A stretch of DNA of 64,000 nucleotides from Deroplatys truncata (Eukaryota; Arthropoda; Insecta; Mantodea; Mantidae). The stretch is taken from assembly GCA_030765065.1 (NCBI GenBank), contig CM060988.1, positions 201,374,565-201,438,564 of the forward strand, read 5' to 3'. The notes beneath the pieces were generated by a model. That model was not told the origin of the DNA. It saw only the letters and a program-made list of their open reading frames with translations, and ran no database searches. A program made the translations under genes and the position numbers. Positions 1-10,710 of the stretch are shown piece by piece; the stretch's first letter is position 1; every line of letters starts with the position of its first letter.

Positions 1-242
1 TTTATATCACACTTGACGCTTGACAACTTAAACAATTCTAATCACACCCTACCTTAAATACTCCGGATGCTGTTACTAGAACGTTCGCGACTGCCAAGAA
101 CTGCAAACGGTTCGCCTGAGGTGTATACAAAACGTATGTCATGCACGTGGCATCGAATTACACCATTAATGCCAATAATACGGGGTAAAATGCAGTAGTT
201 TACGTCCCATTATACAGCATTTTCAGAACCATTTCTGCAAAA

Positions 243-282
<40 letters not shown>

Positions 283-768
283 ATTAACATGGAGTAGATA
301 GAAAAATGAAGGATAATGGTTACACAAAGTCAAGTTAATGTAACATATCATTAATTTTTTTGAACATATCAAATATATTTAGGAACAATCAACAAAGGAT
401 CGTAAATTGTTTCATGTGTGCAGCGGGACGAAGCGGTTTACAAGGATAACAAAGTTAAAATAACAGAGCCGTGGTGTATTCAATATGACAATAACCAGGG
501 GTAGATATGAAAGCTGATCCACCCTCCCGTGAAAACGAAATTAGAATTTTCTATAATAGCCCATCAGTCATTTTTCTATACTGAAGTCATTAGTTATGCT
601 CATCTAACACAGGAAATTAAAACGTCAAATGAAGATCACATACAACCATTATAAAATAACCGACTGGCTGCAGTTAACGACAAAAATTGTTGACAGTTCC
701 AACTTCTTATTCCGAATTCACTATTTTATTTCTCTGTCAATTTACATGATAGCATTTTCACGTATTAT
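1..768. other. AT-rich sequence without a recognised gene
   Basis: Apart from the TA microsatellite listed separately, I see no coding region, tRNA-like box or similarity to other repeats of this window here. Confidence 0.6.
244..280. repeat. (TA)n microsatellite
   Basis: An uninterrupted run of about 18 TA dinucleotides. Confidence 0.97.
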
Positions 769-2106
769 ACAAATACACTGCCGTTTGTGAAAATTGCAAC
801 ACAAGAAGGGAACGCATGAATTCAATGAATTTAATACCACAAGTTAGGTACATGACAAGTAACAAATAATAAACTTTCAAATCTATACATGACCTTTGAG
901 CCCTAATATTTGGCGTGGCCTCCATGCGCTGCAATAGAGCTGCTCTACGCCGTGGCATTGAATCAAAAAGGTTCTGAATAAGTTCCTGAGGGATTTCCCT
1001 CCACGTAGTTTCTATTCCAGCCCAAAAATCCGTAACACTGGTTACTGGAGGACCGTGACGCACCAGGTGCCGACCAACCATATCCCACACATGTTCGATG
1101 GGTGAACGTGCAGGACAGGGAAGCTCTTCGAAGAAGGCTCGTACATTCCTCGCAAATGTGGACGGGCATTGTCCTGCTCAAATCTGGCCTGAAGCAGGGG
1201 CAGTACCTCAGGCTCTACAACCACCGTTAAGTACCGATTGCTGTTCAAAGTGCCCCCAATTAGTAGGAGGCGAGATCGGTTGTTGTAACCAATGGTGCCC
1301 CAAACCATCACACCTGGTGTTTGTCCGCTATGCCGCTCAACAATGCAGCCCTTCAGGTTGCGTTCACAACATGCGGCCATCACTGTAGGATACGTTGAAG
1401 CGGGATTCGTCCGAAAAGACTACATTTTGCCACTCAGCACCCCAGTGACGGTGTTCACGTGCCCATTGCACGGAGCTTGTGGTTTCTGGACAATGGAAGC
1501 CGACGTAATGCCATGCATGCAACCAGTCCAACCTGCAGCAGACGGCGGCGAACCGTTGATGCAGACAAGTTCACACCTGTTGCAGTGCTCCAGCGTCGAG
1601 CCAACACTGTGGATGAAGCTGTGCGATCCGTTATGGTCATGCGGATGGTCATCCCGTGCTGTGGTCATGTTCCTTGGTCCAGTACCCGCTCTTCGCTGCG
1701 TACGACCTTCATCTATCCACTGCTTCCACACACGCATCATTGTCGTAGCAGCATGTCCTGTACGAGCCGAAATGTATGACAAACCCGCTTCCCGGAGACC
1801 GAGCATTCTGCTCCGTTCGAACTCACTCACATGCCGATATGGCTCCCTTTGACGTCGACGAGACATACTGGCACTCACTTTCATGTTTCCACCTTGTTTG
1901 ACAGCTCTGTACTGAATACACTGGGGGCAACACTGACCTTGTCAGACCGACACGAGAGGACTCTGCTCGACCTACGTGTTCCCCATCTCTCTGCAAACCT
2001 AATCACTTACTGCTTGCACACTCTTCTACACTTCCTTCAAGTTTGGAGGTATTCGGGAAATTCTTTCTTGGTGTTGCGATTTTCACAAGCGGCAGTGTAT
2101 ATTTGC
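769..2106 (-). mobile_element. Decayed Tc1-like DNA transposon
   Basis: About 1.34 kb bounded by imperfect terminal inverted repeats of about 45 bp. The left end (ACTGCCGTTTGTGAAAAT, starting near 778) matches the reverse complement of the right end near 2058-2105. The interior encodes a Tc1-type transposase on the minus strand with several frameshifts. Length, TIRs and transposase type fit the Tc1 branch of Tc1/mariner. Flanks are AT-rich; the right end is followed by TATA, but an exact TA duplication is blurred by small indels in the left terminus. Confidence 0.88.
880..1866 (-). pseudogene. Tc1-type transposase pseudogene (DD34E, frameshifted)
   Basis: This would have encoded the DDE transposase that binds the TIRs and moves the element in the nucleus. 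The likely start is the Met at 1866, giving MSRRRQREPYRHVSEFERSR, followed by a helix-turn-helix (AGLSYISARTG) that extends to about 1640. The reading then shifts frame near 1650. The first catalytic motif VVFSDESRF lies near 1397-1423, in a frame different from both flanking segments. GVMVWGTIGYNN and QDNARPH (second Asp) lie in the 1042-1383 frame. The third motif reads ARSPIEHVWDM near 1080-1110, which lacks the three residues DLN of the usual SPDLNPIE; the catalytic Glu remains. The C-terminal part (IPQELIQNLFDSMPRR) reaches about 900. At least three frame changes make it non-functional. Confidence 0.9.
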
Positions 2107-2278
2107 TCTACTATATAAATGCAAAACTATGTTAAAATTTTCCAAAAATAACCAACGATCTTGACTAAAACATTATAATTTGCTGAAAATTGCGACCATT
2201 TCCCAAATTTTCGTGTGGGTTTTCTACTACTCGTACTCTATGACGGTTTTAATACTTACAGTATGTGAGTAATTTATA

Positions 2279-3260
2279 GTGCACTTATTCAAATTGTCTT
2301 CCCTCTGCATTGAGACATCTCTGAAGGCGATCTGGGACACTTAAGGATATTGTGGCGTATTAATAATTTGGGGGCTTACATTATTGTTCTACATTGTCAT
2401 TACAGAAACATTGTTGTTTACGCCGCTCTTGGCTGGTAGCCTTGCTAGCTACGTGTAGTGGGGGATAGCGTCACTCTCAGTTAGGATTCTGTGAGAAACG
2501 GACCGCGTGTGTAAGCCGAGCTTTGGATCGGTGGACATCTCTCCCCACCTTCCATTTTTAATAATGTAGGAACCCCAAACGGTTGGAAAATGAACCTAGG
2601 AATGTGTAAGTAGATTTGTGTTATGGACTTTGTGCAGTAAAAACCCACGCCTTCCTCTTAACCTCCATACCACGTTTCGCAGCCAAGTAAGTGTAAGTCC
2701 CCTCAATGTTCGTGCTGGGTACTCAAAATTAATTTAATTTTCATGTGAACTTTTAGGCCATCTACCCAGCATGTAACAATATTTCTTCATACAATTGTGG
2801 ATTCGAATCAATCTGAAAAGCATTATCAATGGCGTTTGTTAAGTCTTCGATTGTGGTTGGTTCTGAAGCATAGGCCATATCTTTAATCAATCCCCAAAAT
2901 GAAATGTCGATTCGAGTGGGGCCTGGTGATCTGGGAGGCATTTCTATATCGCTCGTCTTCCAATAACTCTTCCACCAAATACCTCATGAAAGTAGTTTCG
3001 CACAGCTACAGCTCAATGTGCTGGAGCACCATCATGCTGAAAGTAAATTGAGTTGAAATTGTTTTAGTTCATTTGTAACTCTGGAACGACATAGGTAGTC
3101 AACATTAGTTGTTTTTCAAAAGTGATGTGATGATTTTCTGTATACCAGTATGTGCAATTATTTCTGTTGACGTGACCAGGTAATTTATATGTTGCTTCAT
3201 CACTGCAAATAATTTTACGAATGAATGATTTATTGTCTCTTGAACCTACATGCAATTTAT
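2279..3260 (-). pseudogene. Mariner/IS630-type transposase remnant, C-terminal half
   Basis: On the minus strand, CSDEATYKLPGHVNRNNC (first catalytic Asp, about 3160-3215) is followed by YFQHDGAPAH (second Asp, about 3015-3045) with a stop directly after the His. PPRSPGPTRIDISFWG (third Asp region, about 2895-2945) and IKDMAYASEPTTIEDL follow. The end of the family (RLQRCLNAEGRQFE) is found only at 2290-2345, after about 415 bp of foreign sequence. Spacing between the second and third Asp is about 40 residues across a small frameshift, so it resembles the DD41D element at 62 kb. The N-terminal DNA-binding half is absent. Stop codons, a frameshift and the insertion make it dead. Confidence 0.85.
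2346..2761. repeat. Unidentified ~0.4 kb insertion in the transposase relic
   Basis: The minus-strand transposase reading runs up to about 2762 and resumes with its C-terminal tail at about 2345. The intervening 415 bp lack similarity to the transposase. They start with TGTGGCGT near 2350 and contain a possible polyadenylation-like AGTAAA near 2637, so a solo LTR is conceivable, but I cannot establish matching ends or a TSD. Confidence 0.4.
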
Positions 3261-3350
3261 ACGATGGAGTTGATTATTATTTCTCTTCCCCTTATATTTA
3301 ACATTCGTTGCATATAGAATGGGGAAGTATCATTTTCCACCATTTACTTT

Positions 3351-4200
3351 ATGTCCTTGTTACCCTTTTCCCGTATTTTCTCCAATTTGCTTTATGTCTC
3401 TTTTAACCACTTTAACCTAATTTTTCCAAAATATTTTCCTGCTTTCTCCATATATTCATTTGATCTTGTATTGAAAATCTTTCTAACTTTTAGCTCTATT
3501 GGCAAATTTTTCCATTTCTCTAGTGTTAAATTCTCTCTTCCTTTATCCGGGTCCTCACATTCCAGAATATAGGCCAATAGTCATGTAATCCATTACATTT
3601 AGTACATGTCTCCTGTCCTCGCCCATGCATACCCCATTCTGGCCTCTGTGGCATACTTCGATGTATTTTCTTTTCCGCATTCTGTTTTAAAATATTTATA
3701 ATCTATTAATGACCTTTTCTTCTTGAAACTGCTTATAATTTCTTGCTTTTCAATATCCTCCACTCTTGTTCTAACTTCTTTCCAGAAACCCTTACTTTTG
3801 TTGTTTCTTTCTGCCCATGTTTCCCCCATTCCTATTTCATCCAATGTTGTCTGTATCTTGTGCATCCAAGTTTTCTTTTTCCCCATTTTCTCCTGTACAC
3901 CCAAGCATTGCTTTAGTATCTCATTTTCCTCTAGTAGTTTTATTCTGAACCAGTATTTGAGTGCCCTTTCTACCATTTTGAGCTCCTACCCTCCGTAGTT
4001 CTGCTTGTGCTATTCCATTCGGTGAACTCCTTGGTAATCCCAGGCTTATTTTGCAAAAAATCTTATATACAGCATCTACGTTTTTCCAGCCCCCATATCT
4101 CTGCTGTGTATAACACCCTTGCTTCCACCACTGTGCTATATATCCTTTCTAGCCACGCAATTTGCATTTCTGTAGTTTGTTTACACATATTCCTGATTAC
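3351..4200 (-). pseudogene. Non-LTR retrotransposon (LINE) ORF2 C-terminal remnant
   Basis: Minus-strand segments read like the region just after the reverse transcriptase domain of insect LINEs. TAEIWGLEKR near 4085-4120 corresponds to the usual YGAEIWG motif. It is followed by RALKYWFRIKLLEENEILKQ (about 3910-3970), then WMHKIQTTLDEIGMGETWAE and FWKEVRTRVEDIEKQE, and a lysine/glutamate-rich tail to 3392. The frame breaks at least three times, and the RT and endonuclease domains are missing, as expected for a 5'-truncated, decayed LINE. It lies between the two halves of a mariner-type transposase on the same strand. Family assignment rests on motif memory. Confidence 0.65.
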
Positions 4201-4209
4201 CTGTATTGC

Positions 4210-4642
4210 TTGAATAATTCTATGACAAAAATCACTGTTACGGTGCTGAAACTCATTCAGAACTGATTCACAAAGCTGAAGCCTACGATCAGAATCGTCT
4301 TCTAGTAGAAGCGTGTATGAGACGCAGTAACTAGTGCTTAAATTTAGCTTGATTGTAAAATTCTCCGGACAGACGTTCGCGAAACATTGTTCGACAGCAT
4401 GCCTGCGGACTCTGTACAATAGCTTGTAACACTTTCACGTTTATCTCCTCATTTAATGATGGCCTACCTGATCTATAGCAGTCCGTCATTGATCCATTTG
4501 CTTCAAAACGTTTCCGTAAATTGTAGACCGCCTTCCCTATTGGTGGAACAGAATTGAAGTGTCCAATCCATTTATCAATTAATAAGACATAACTACCTTT
4601 GTACCATCTTTGAATACAAACAATTCTTTCTTTTTTCAACAT
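4210..4642 (-). pseudogene. Mariner-type transposase N-terminal fragment
   Basis: From the Met at 4642 the minus strand reads MLKKERIVCIQRWYKGSY, then PPIGKAVYNLRKRFEANGSM and DCYRSGRPSLNEE. This is the paired HTH and GRP linker of IS630/mariner transposases. After a frameshift near 4400, DDSDRRLQLCESVLNEFQ and NSDFCHRII (about 4212-4310) lead up to where the first catalytic Asp should follow. The sequence then passes into the LINE remnant. Residues FCHRII overlap in alignment with FIRKII of the downstream half at about 3215, so the two halves need not come from one copy split by a single insertion. Confidence 0.8.
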
Positions 4643-5194
4643 AACAACATGGGCAGAGAACGTATCTACGCAAAACAAATGTCTAAATAAACATTTGACA
4701 GCAGAGTGATGATTTAGCAATCCTCTAGTGTGTATATGAGTGACTAGTTATCATATGAACGTCACAGGCGGGTAATTTGAAATTCATGGCAGATTAAAAC
4801 CACAATAGAGTAGAACTAGTAATAAGTACTGACTGTGGTGAACTTTGATTTTGATCTCACGGAGGACAAAGATGTTTCTGAGAATTTTCTCTTCGTTAAT
4901 TTGGTTACTAACATTTTTTTTTAAATGCAGACGAATATTTCCTGAATCGCTGTGTGCGAGTTTATCATGGGCAGAGAACTCGTGTTAATATAACGTCTCA
5001 CCTTGGCTTTTGAGGTTAGGCACTGTTTCATAACTCAACAGTTGGTACGTGACGTGATCATCTGTATAATACAAGATGAAGCAAAACTAGAGTGCTTTTC
5101 CCTTCACATTGTGGCCGCCGCAGCCCGGACTCCCGCCGAAACAGTTATAAAATCTTCGTAATCGCCTGACTTTCTCATAGTGCAATTACAATGA
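4643..5194. other. No recognised feature
   Basis: AT-rich sequence. No convincing ORF, repeat or tRNA-like box seen. Confidence 0.5.
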
Positions 5195-5815
5195 TCATAA
5201 GAGATAATGGAAATATTGTCCTCTATTCACAAATTTTTGGCATCTTTTCAAGCAATTTTCATTAATATTACAGAGCTCAGTATCGGATTCAGTGAATTTC
5301 TCGCCTGATGCTTTCTTTTAATTCTAATTTGTGGCATACATCCTATTTTTCAAGTTTCCCCATAATAAAAATCACATAGGTACAGTTAAATCAGAGGATC
5401 GCAAGAGCCATAATTCCTTACTAATTATCCTATCTTCAAAAATGTTCTAAATAGATTTAATGATTCGTCAGCTGTATGCGCGGTAGCCAAGTCTTGTTGG
5501 AAAAATTCAGACCGATATATATTCCAAGTCGGTCAGCAGTTCAACAAATGGCGTAAGCCCTTCTTTACCTCTCTGCATTTATCTCTGTTCAAATGTTATA
5601 GGTGCTATTATTCTGTATGCATTTACTGCACACCAATTTTCACGTCATGCAATGGAATCTCGTGTGTAAAGTCGGGTTTCTCTGTACTCCAATATTTGTT
5701 ATTTTGCGAAGAAACATCGCCATGTAAATGAAACCATGCTTCGTCAGAGAAGCATATTAACTGTGGGTCAATAATTACTCTATCAGTTCGCAAAATCCAA
5801 TTACAGACTCTTGAT
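5195..5815 (-). pseudogene. Mariner/IS630-type transposase remnant
   Basis: Minus-strand reading gives ICFSDEAWFHLHGDVSSQNN (first Asp, about 5695-5755), then IPLHDVKIGV and, after a frameshift, CAVNAYRIIAPITFEQ. FFQQDLATAHTA (second Asp) lies near 5475-5510, a weak third-Asp region and LLWGNLKNRMYATN near 5320-5375, and the typical C-terminus CLKRCQKFVNRGQYFHYLL near 5195-5250. It lacks the N-terminus: it is abutted at about 5836 by a family X copy. Multiple stops and frameshifts. It belongs to the same broad group as the relics at 2.3-3.3 kb and 8.1-8.6 kb. Confidence 0.8.
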
Positions 5816-5835
5816 GATCACATGAAAAATGTGCC

Positions 5836-6405
5836 ATGACATCGCGAGAAACAACAGATGAGCGACAGCACTTTAAGGCACTGAACGTTGACAAAGTAAT
5901 GAAAATTCAAATCAATAACAACGGATATCTCGAAATTGGCTGATGCCACATAAAAACTTATTTGAAGTAAATTGTGTTTTAAAGAGATCTACAAATTTTG
6001 TACACTACGTTTTTTGTGTATCTCTTGTGGATTACCAGTTATACAAAACTCCTTCAGAACGAATAGACCTTAGTAACTATTTCCATAAAATTCAAGGTAT
6101 ATATTTATTCGTCATGCAGAAATCCTGTATCGTTAATCAAAATCGTTACAGCCTTTTTTTTAATTAAATTTTTGCATATAAACGGTAGTTTGGTGTCGCA
6201 TCCTTGGAGGATGCTGAAATTAAATACGAAGTTTGGTGTTGAACGTAATTTTTGTTTTGGAGTTATGCTGTTTACAGACACAAACACACACGGGGTGTTA
6301 GGTTTTTTAATAATTTTACTTCAGGGGACCTCAAAACGTGTATTTCCGTTGAAATCTCGGCATCGAATATTTGGGTGGAATGCAACACTTCCTACAGCGA
6401 AACTA
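5836..6405 (-). mobile_element. Family X element, truncated
   Basis: Matches the internal part and the CCACCCAAAAATTCGA end of the X family (strand minus means the ACTTTCTCTACTAC-CCACCC end lies at the right). It lacks the outer GTGTTAC end and the terminal ACTTTCTCTAC. Confidence 0.8.
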
Positions 6406-7011
6406 TGAAGCTTGGAATGGCTGTGATTTTAGCTTCTAAAGTTGGTACTCAGATGTCAAGGCCAACTATGAGTCGCGCGTTTCCTGTTTCGTGATTTTCA
6501 TGGCCTCCTTAAAGTGGTCATAAAAAGCGACGAAGGCTGCAGCGACCGGCCACTGTATCATCAGTCGATATGAGGCTCAAGTTCATTAACCCGCCATTTC
6601 ATTAACCGACATGAAACAAATGAAAGTAAACTTTGCTACGCAGTCAATTTCAGAGATGAAATAACATCAAGAGCGAGCGAGGGTAAACTTTGTCGAGTCG
6701 AGGCTTTTAAAAACCGCTCCGCTGTTGTAATCAAAAAATAAAGCCAAGCCAGCCTAGAGTATTTGTGAAACATTTAACACATGCGTAGCCCTACTTTGGT
6801 AATTACTTTTCGATATTTTTGCAGTAAATTTAAAATGTTAGCTGAGAAATTAAATAGAATGGTATTTTCGCATTTCATTCTTGATATACGTATGAAAGGA
6901 AGCAGTAAAAGAATTCCTCATTTTTACTTTTTGTACTGCACCATAATGTTTATGTCGAAACTTCCCCTCCCCCCAAAAAAATTTAGAAAAAAGGTCCGAA
7001 AAGGTTATTTC
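6406..7011. other. No recognised feature
   Basis: AT-rich intervening sequence. No ORF with recognisable similarity. Confidence 0.5.
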
Positions 7012-7300
7012 AAATAAACTGTTAGTTTCTCTTAATGTTTACCGGTTATACAAAATACCTTCTGAATGAAGAGGACTTCATAGGCTATTCCCAGAAAATT
7101 GAAATATCCTATGAATAGCAAGTTCGTTACGTATTGGCAATTTCGGTTTGGGTCACGCTTTTCTCACAAACACACGCATACATTCACACGCTTTAATTCA
7201 GCTGCCCTCAAAACACGCATTCCTGATTAGGTAAATCCCGGTATCGAATTTTTGGTGAAATGTGGTACTTGCTCTACTAGGTAAGTGGTAGAGAAAGTAA
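7012..7300 (-). mobile_element. Family X element, internally deleted
   Basis: Starts in the X interior (TTTACCGGTTATACAAAAT) and ends with GTAGAGAAAGTAAAAAT near 7280-7300, the intact right terminus. The middle is missing. Confidence 0.75.
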
Positions 7301-7439
7301 AAATATGAAGTGATACATTCACATGGCTTTCTCTCGACTGACAAATGCCTACACATGCAGTACTCATATTAAACATGATTCTTCTATCCTCACTACGTTA
7401 CTCAAGATATATTTTTGCTTAAGAAATGCTACAAATTAA

Positions 7440-7740
7440 ACATACCCTAGTTCACTCATTAGAGCACCAGCCTGCTGTGTAAGAGGTCCCAGGTTCGATT
7501 CCCGGCTGAGGAGTGTGAATGTTTCTCTAGCCAAGATTACTACCTATCCTCCCCAGAATTTGGAAATATAAATATGAATGTGCAAGTGATCTAAAGTATA
7601 AAACCCAAAGAAAAACCAGAAATCCATTGGAAAATGTATACGACTTAACTCTATTGCCGATAGGCAATATGTTCTAAGAGTAAATGGCCGCCGATATGAC
7701 CACTGCAATTAAAGGTGGGATATAAATGGAGGGGGGAAGA
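7440..7740 (+). mobile_element. tRNA-derived SINE candidate
   Basis: A tRNA-like head at 7446-7515 has a box-A-like TAGTTCACTCATTAGAGCA and a perfect box-B-like GGTTCGATTCC. A non-tRNA body follows with no acceptor-stem pairing. The 3' limit is uncertain. Confidence 0.6.
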
Positions 7741-7861
7741 AGTATATCAGCAAGAAGATTTCAAAATGCGGAAACAGCATTCGAATGTTTATTTGTCGTA
7801 ACAAACTCTTTCGATGAAAAGGAACGGAGAGGGAGGAAAGAAGGAAGTGTATAAAACCTAA

Positions 7862-8032
7862 TCAAATAAAGGAGGACTTCACAAGCTATTAGTACAAAAC
7901 TCGAAATAAACCCCAAAAATCTACGGTATTAATCTAAATATTATAACCACTTTTAAGAAAATGGAAAGCAATGAATAATTTTCCATATAAAGAGTAGTTT
8001 GGGGTGGGAGGTTGTCGTAAAAAAAACACTCA
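7862..8032 (-). mobile_element. Family X fragment
   Basis: Matches the X interior around GGAGGACTTCACAAGCTATT and AGTTTGGGGTGGGAGG. It is cut off on the right close to the fold-back element at 8061. Confidence 0.65.
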
Positions 8033-8060
8033 TATTATATATATACACACACATAAACAG

Positions 8061-8803
8061 GGAGAGCCAAAAAACTACGAACCAGTTGCGCGGTGTTTTT
8101 CCTGTCCGCGTGCTCCGCGCTCGTTGCCGTCTGCCGCTATCATAGAAAGGCGCGGATGGAACCATACAACATTTTTACTTTTAAAGGCTTTACTTCCTAA
8201 CTTTATGAAAGGAGATGCTGAAACTGGCCACCATCGTTGTCCATACATTTTTGGCACCTCTTTAGGAAATTAACCATCACTCGCCGTAGTTCACGTTGAG
8301 AAATGCTGGCAATTTCCTGGCGGATATTTTGTTTTAATTCTTCCAGGGTGTGTGGGTTTGTCTTGTACACTTTGTTTTAATTTACCCCAGAGACAGATAT
8401 CGCAGGGGGTAAGGTCGGGGGGACCGAGGGGGGCCACAAATCTCTACTAATAATTCTGTCCTCAAACGCACTTTCAATTGCTCTCATGGAAATATTGGCC
8501 GTATGAGCTGTTGCAGAGTCTTGTTGAAAAAAGGCAAAATCACGCTCCCTGTCTGTTAATTATCTAAAAACAGGGGGCAAAATTGTATTCACATATGCAC
8601 GGGCTTCAACTGTTGACTCAAGACTGTTGACCACTTTCAGCATCTCCTTTCACAAAGTTGGTAAGTAAAGCCTTTAAAAGTAGTTTTAAACTTTTTGTAT
8701 GGTTTCATCCGAGCCTTTCTATGTTAGCGGCAGACGGCAACGAGCGCCGAGGTCGTGGACAGGAAAAACACCTTGCAGCCGGTTCGTAGTCTTTTGGCTC
8801 TCT
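8061..8803 (-). mobile_element. Fold-back, deleted mariner/IS630-type element
   Basis: About 740 bp with arms of about 180 bp in inverted orientation. The left arm begins near 8061 with GGAGAGCCAAAAAACTACGA. The right arm, reverse-complemented, begins near 8803 with AGAGAGCCAAAAGACTACGA, and the match continues through the CGTTGCCGTCTGCCGCTA segment to the AGGAGATGCTGAAA segment. The arms contain the last codons of the transposase, so the right arm looks like an inverted copy of the element's 3' end rather than an ordinary short TIR. Confidence 0.82.
8205..8640 (-). pseudogene. Transposase C-terminal half inside the fold-back element
   Basis: On the minus strand a frameshifted QQDSATAHTA (second catalytic Asp) lies near 8500-8530. 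GPPDLTPCDICLWGKLKQ (third Asp region) lies near 8375-8430, and the C-terminus ending PKMYGQRWWPVSA / frame-shifted MDNDGGQFQHLL lies near 8205-8260. The first Asp and the DNA-binding domain are absent, so the element could only move with a transposase supplied in trans. Confidence 0.75.
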
Positions 8804-9440
8804 GTATTATACCATGTGAGTCAGCTGCGGCAGCTGAATTTATGCAACGTGCTAAGCGACATGTGTGACTTGCGCCTTTCTTGAATGCCTTCTAATGGCT
8901 GATTTGCATAACACTTTATAAAGGAGGGATAGATAACTCAGTGCATAAGTGTTTTACGGGACAGAATGCAATCCCATGTATGTCAATTTCAAAAACATTG
9001 CACCCTGACACTGGCAGCTGCAGCAACACTTTTAGCTGATTTTACTAACTTTTATTCTTTAGCATACATTCATGCACACCTTTGAAAACGCCCCTGAAGG
9101 AACAACTTATCACAGGCATTCGGTTGACAAAACTATTTGAAAACAAAATGACAGATCTACGCAGTGCGTCCAATTGGATTGAAGCCGTCAGCCAACAAAG
9201 GTTCACAATACCTACAGCCTTTGCAAAAAATGCTAAGTATTAGGTAGATAATTTCCCTTCTGTCATAAACTATGACATGTTTCAGTTCATACAGTAACTG
9301 TAATGACTAACGCAGTCTCTTTATTTGAGTTAAAACTACCAAACCGAGCTCATAACACTGTAAGAAGCTGCAAACAGAGTGTAAATATTCGAGGTGGGGT
9401 CAAGTTCTGCCGTTACTAATTGGTATAGCAACTTAAGATC
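8804..9440. other. No recognised feature
   Basis: Unremarkable sequence without a supportable gene or repeat. Confidence 0.5.
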
Positions 9441-9525
9441 GCAAGGTAGCATTAGCCGAATGGTATTATCATGCTGGCTTTAACACTGTCCCATTTCAGT
9501 TCGGGTTCAAATCCTTCGGGTTAAG
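9441..9525 (+). mobile_element. tRNA-like SINE head candidate
   Basis: Box-A-like TTAGCCGAATGGTATTATCA and box-B-like GGGTTCAAATCC are spaced about 45 bp apart. No credible cloverleaf stem at the ends, so a SINE head rather than a tRNA gene. Confidence 0.5.
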
Positions 9526-10117
9526 TTCAAAATTTTTATTACCTTTTGATTTATCTCTTTTGGTCTATAATTTGTTAACATAAGTATGCACAAAATAGAA
9601 TAATCGTCATGTTTTCAACCGCAAAGCCCAAATCATCTACGGGCTCTCATACGTGAAGAATGCAGGCAGATTACACCGCGGATGTTACAGCATGCAAGAA
9701 GATCTCTCCGGTAACGTCACAGATGTGCATTGATGAAGGGTGTCATCATTTTGAACATTTACTTCGTTGATGAAATCCACGCTCTTTAACAATTTATTAT
9801 TCTGTTTACCCGTGAACTTAGCACATTTACAACTCTTTTGTCAGTAGAACAAGTGAAACATAAGGTTTAAACATGAAACAAAAACTATTAGATTTAATAT
9901 CGTCGGTATCCGCACAAAAGAATGAAAGCTAACTACATAACACGCTTAAAACACCAGATACGGTACAGATTATTACGGTAAACATGATATACAATTATCT
10001 GCTTGTAATTGTTGTGTCTCTGGCTCACAGGAGAGCAAATAAAAAAAATTAGTATACTAAAATACAGAAAATAAACCAAGGAGAAAAAAAGAACCATAAC
10101 AATTTGATGCTTGTATT
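9526..10117. other. No recognised feature
   Basis: AT-rich. Nothing I can support. Confidence 0.5.
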
Positions 10118-10190
10118 AGATTCGAACCTCCGAAATTAAACTTTGCTTCACCATATTCCGGCAGCTAACCCACTCGGCTAACTCACTCTC
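10118..10190 (-). mobile_element. tRNA-like SINE head candidate
   Basis: On the minus strand GTTAGCCGAGTGGGTTAGCTG (box A, about 10161-10182) precedes AGGTTCGAATCT (box B, about 10119-10131), as in Leu/Ser-type tRNA-derived SINEs. Confidence 0.55.
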
Positions 10191-10439
10191 TGCTGTTCTT
10201 TGGGAGAACATTCCTCTATCCCCTTGCAAGCGTTATATCTATGAACAGCCGCCTTGTTTAAGGCTTTCACAGCTCCTTGGTTCTCATTCAGGCCTTTAAT
10301 TATTAATGCTAGTTCCGTATAGTACCGAATAGAACTGTAGAGCTACAATAACAGTTTGTTTGCTAAAAGGGTCGATGTTTTCACATTAGACTAAACTGCG
10401 GGTTGCATAGATACGAATACCTAGTGGCAGCTAACTCAC

Positions 10440-10492
<53 letters not shown>

Positions 10493-10634
10493 AGGTAGCC
10501 CATACAAGCCGTCCTTAGTTGAAGTTAGTTTATACCGAATAGCGCGGATGCCAGAAGGTTTGCCTAAGCAAAGGGGACTCCATAACTACAGAGAGAAGAC
10601 CAGTGCTTGAAAACGAACACTAATTACTATTACT
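10191..10634. other. No gene; contains TA microsatellite
   Basis: Nothing recognisable apart from the TA run at 10443-10490. Confidence 0.5.
10443..10490. repeat. (TA)n microsatellite
   Basis: About 24 TA units without interruption. Confidence 0.97.
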
Positions 10635-10710
10635 GGTCCCAGAGCTCTTTCAGTAGAGAAACTGCCTGCTACATGAGCTGTTCTGGGCTCGATTCCTGGC
10701 TGGGCTCCAG
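10635..10710 (+). mobile_element. tRNA-like SINE head candidate
   Basis: CCCAGAGCTCTTTCAGTAGA resembles a degenerate box A, and GGCTCGATTCCTGG a box B. Weak. Confidence 0.4.
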
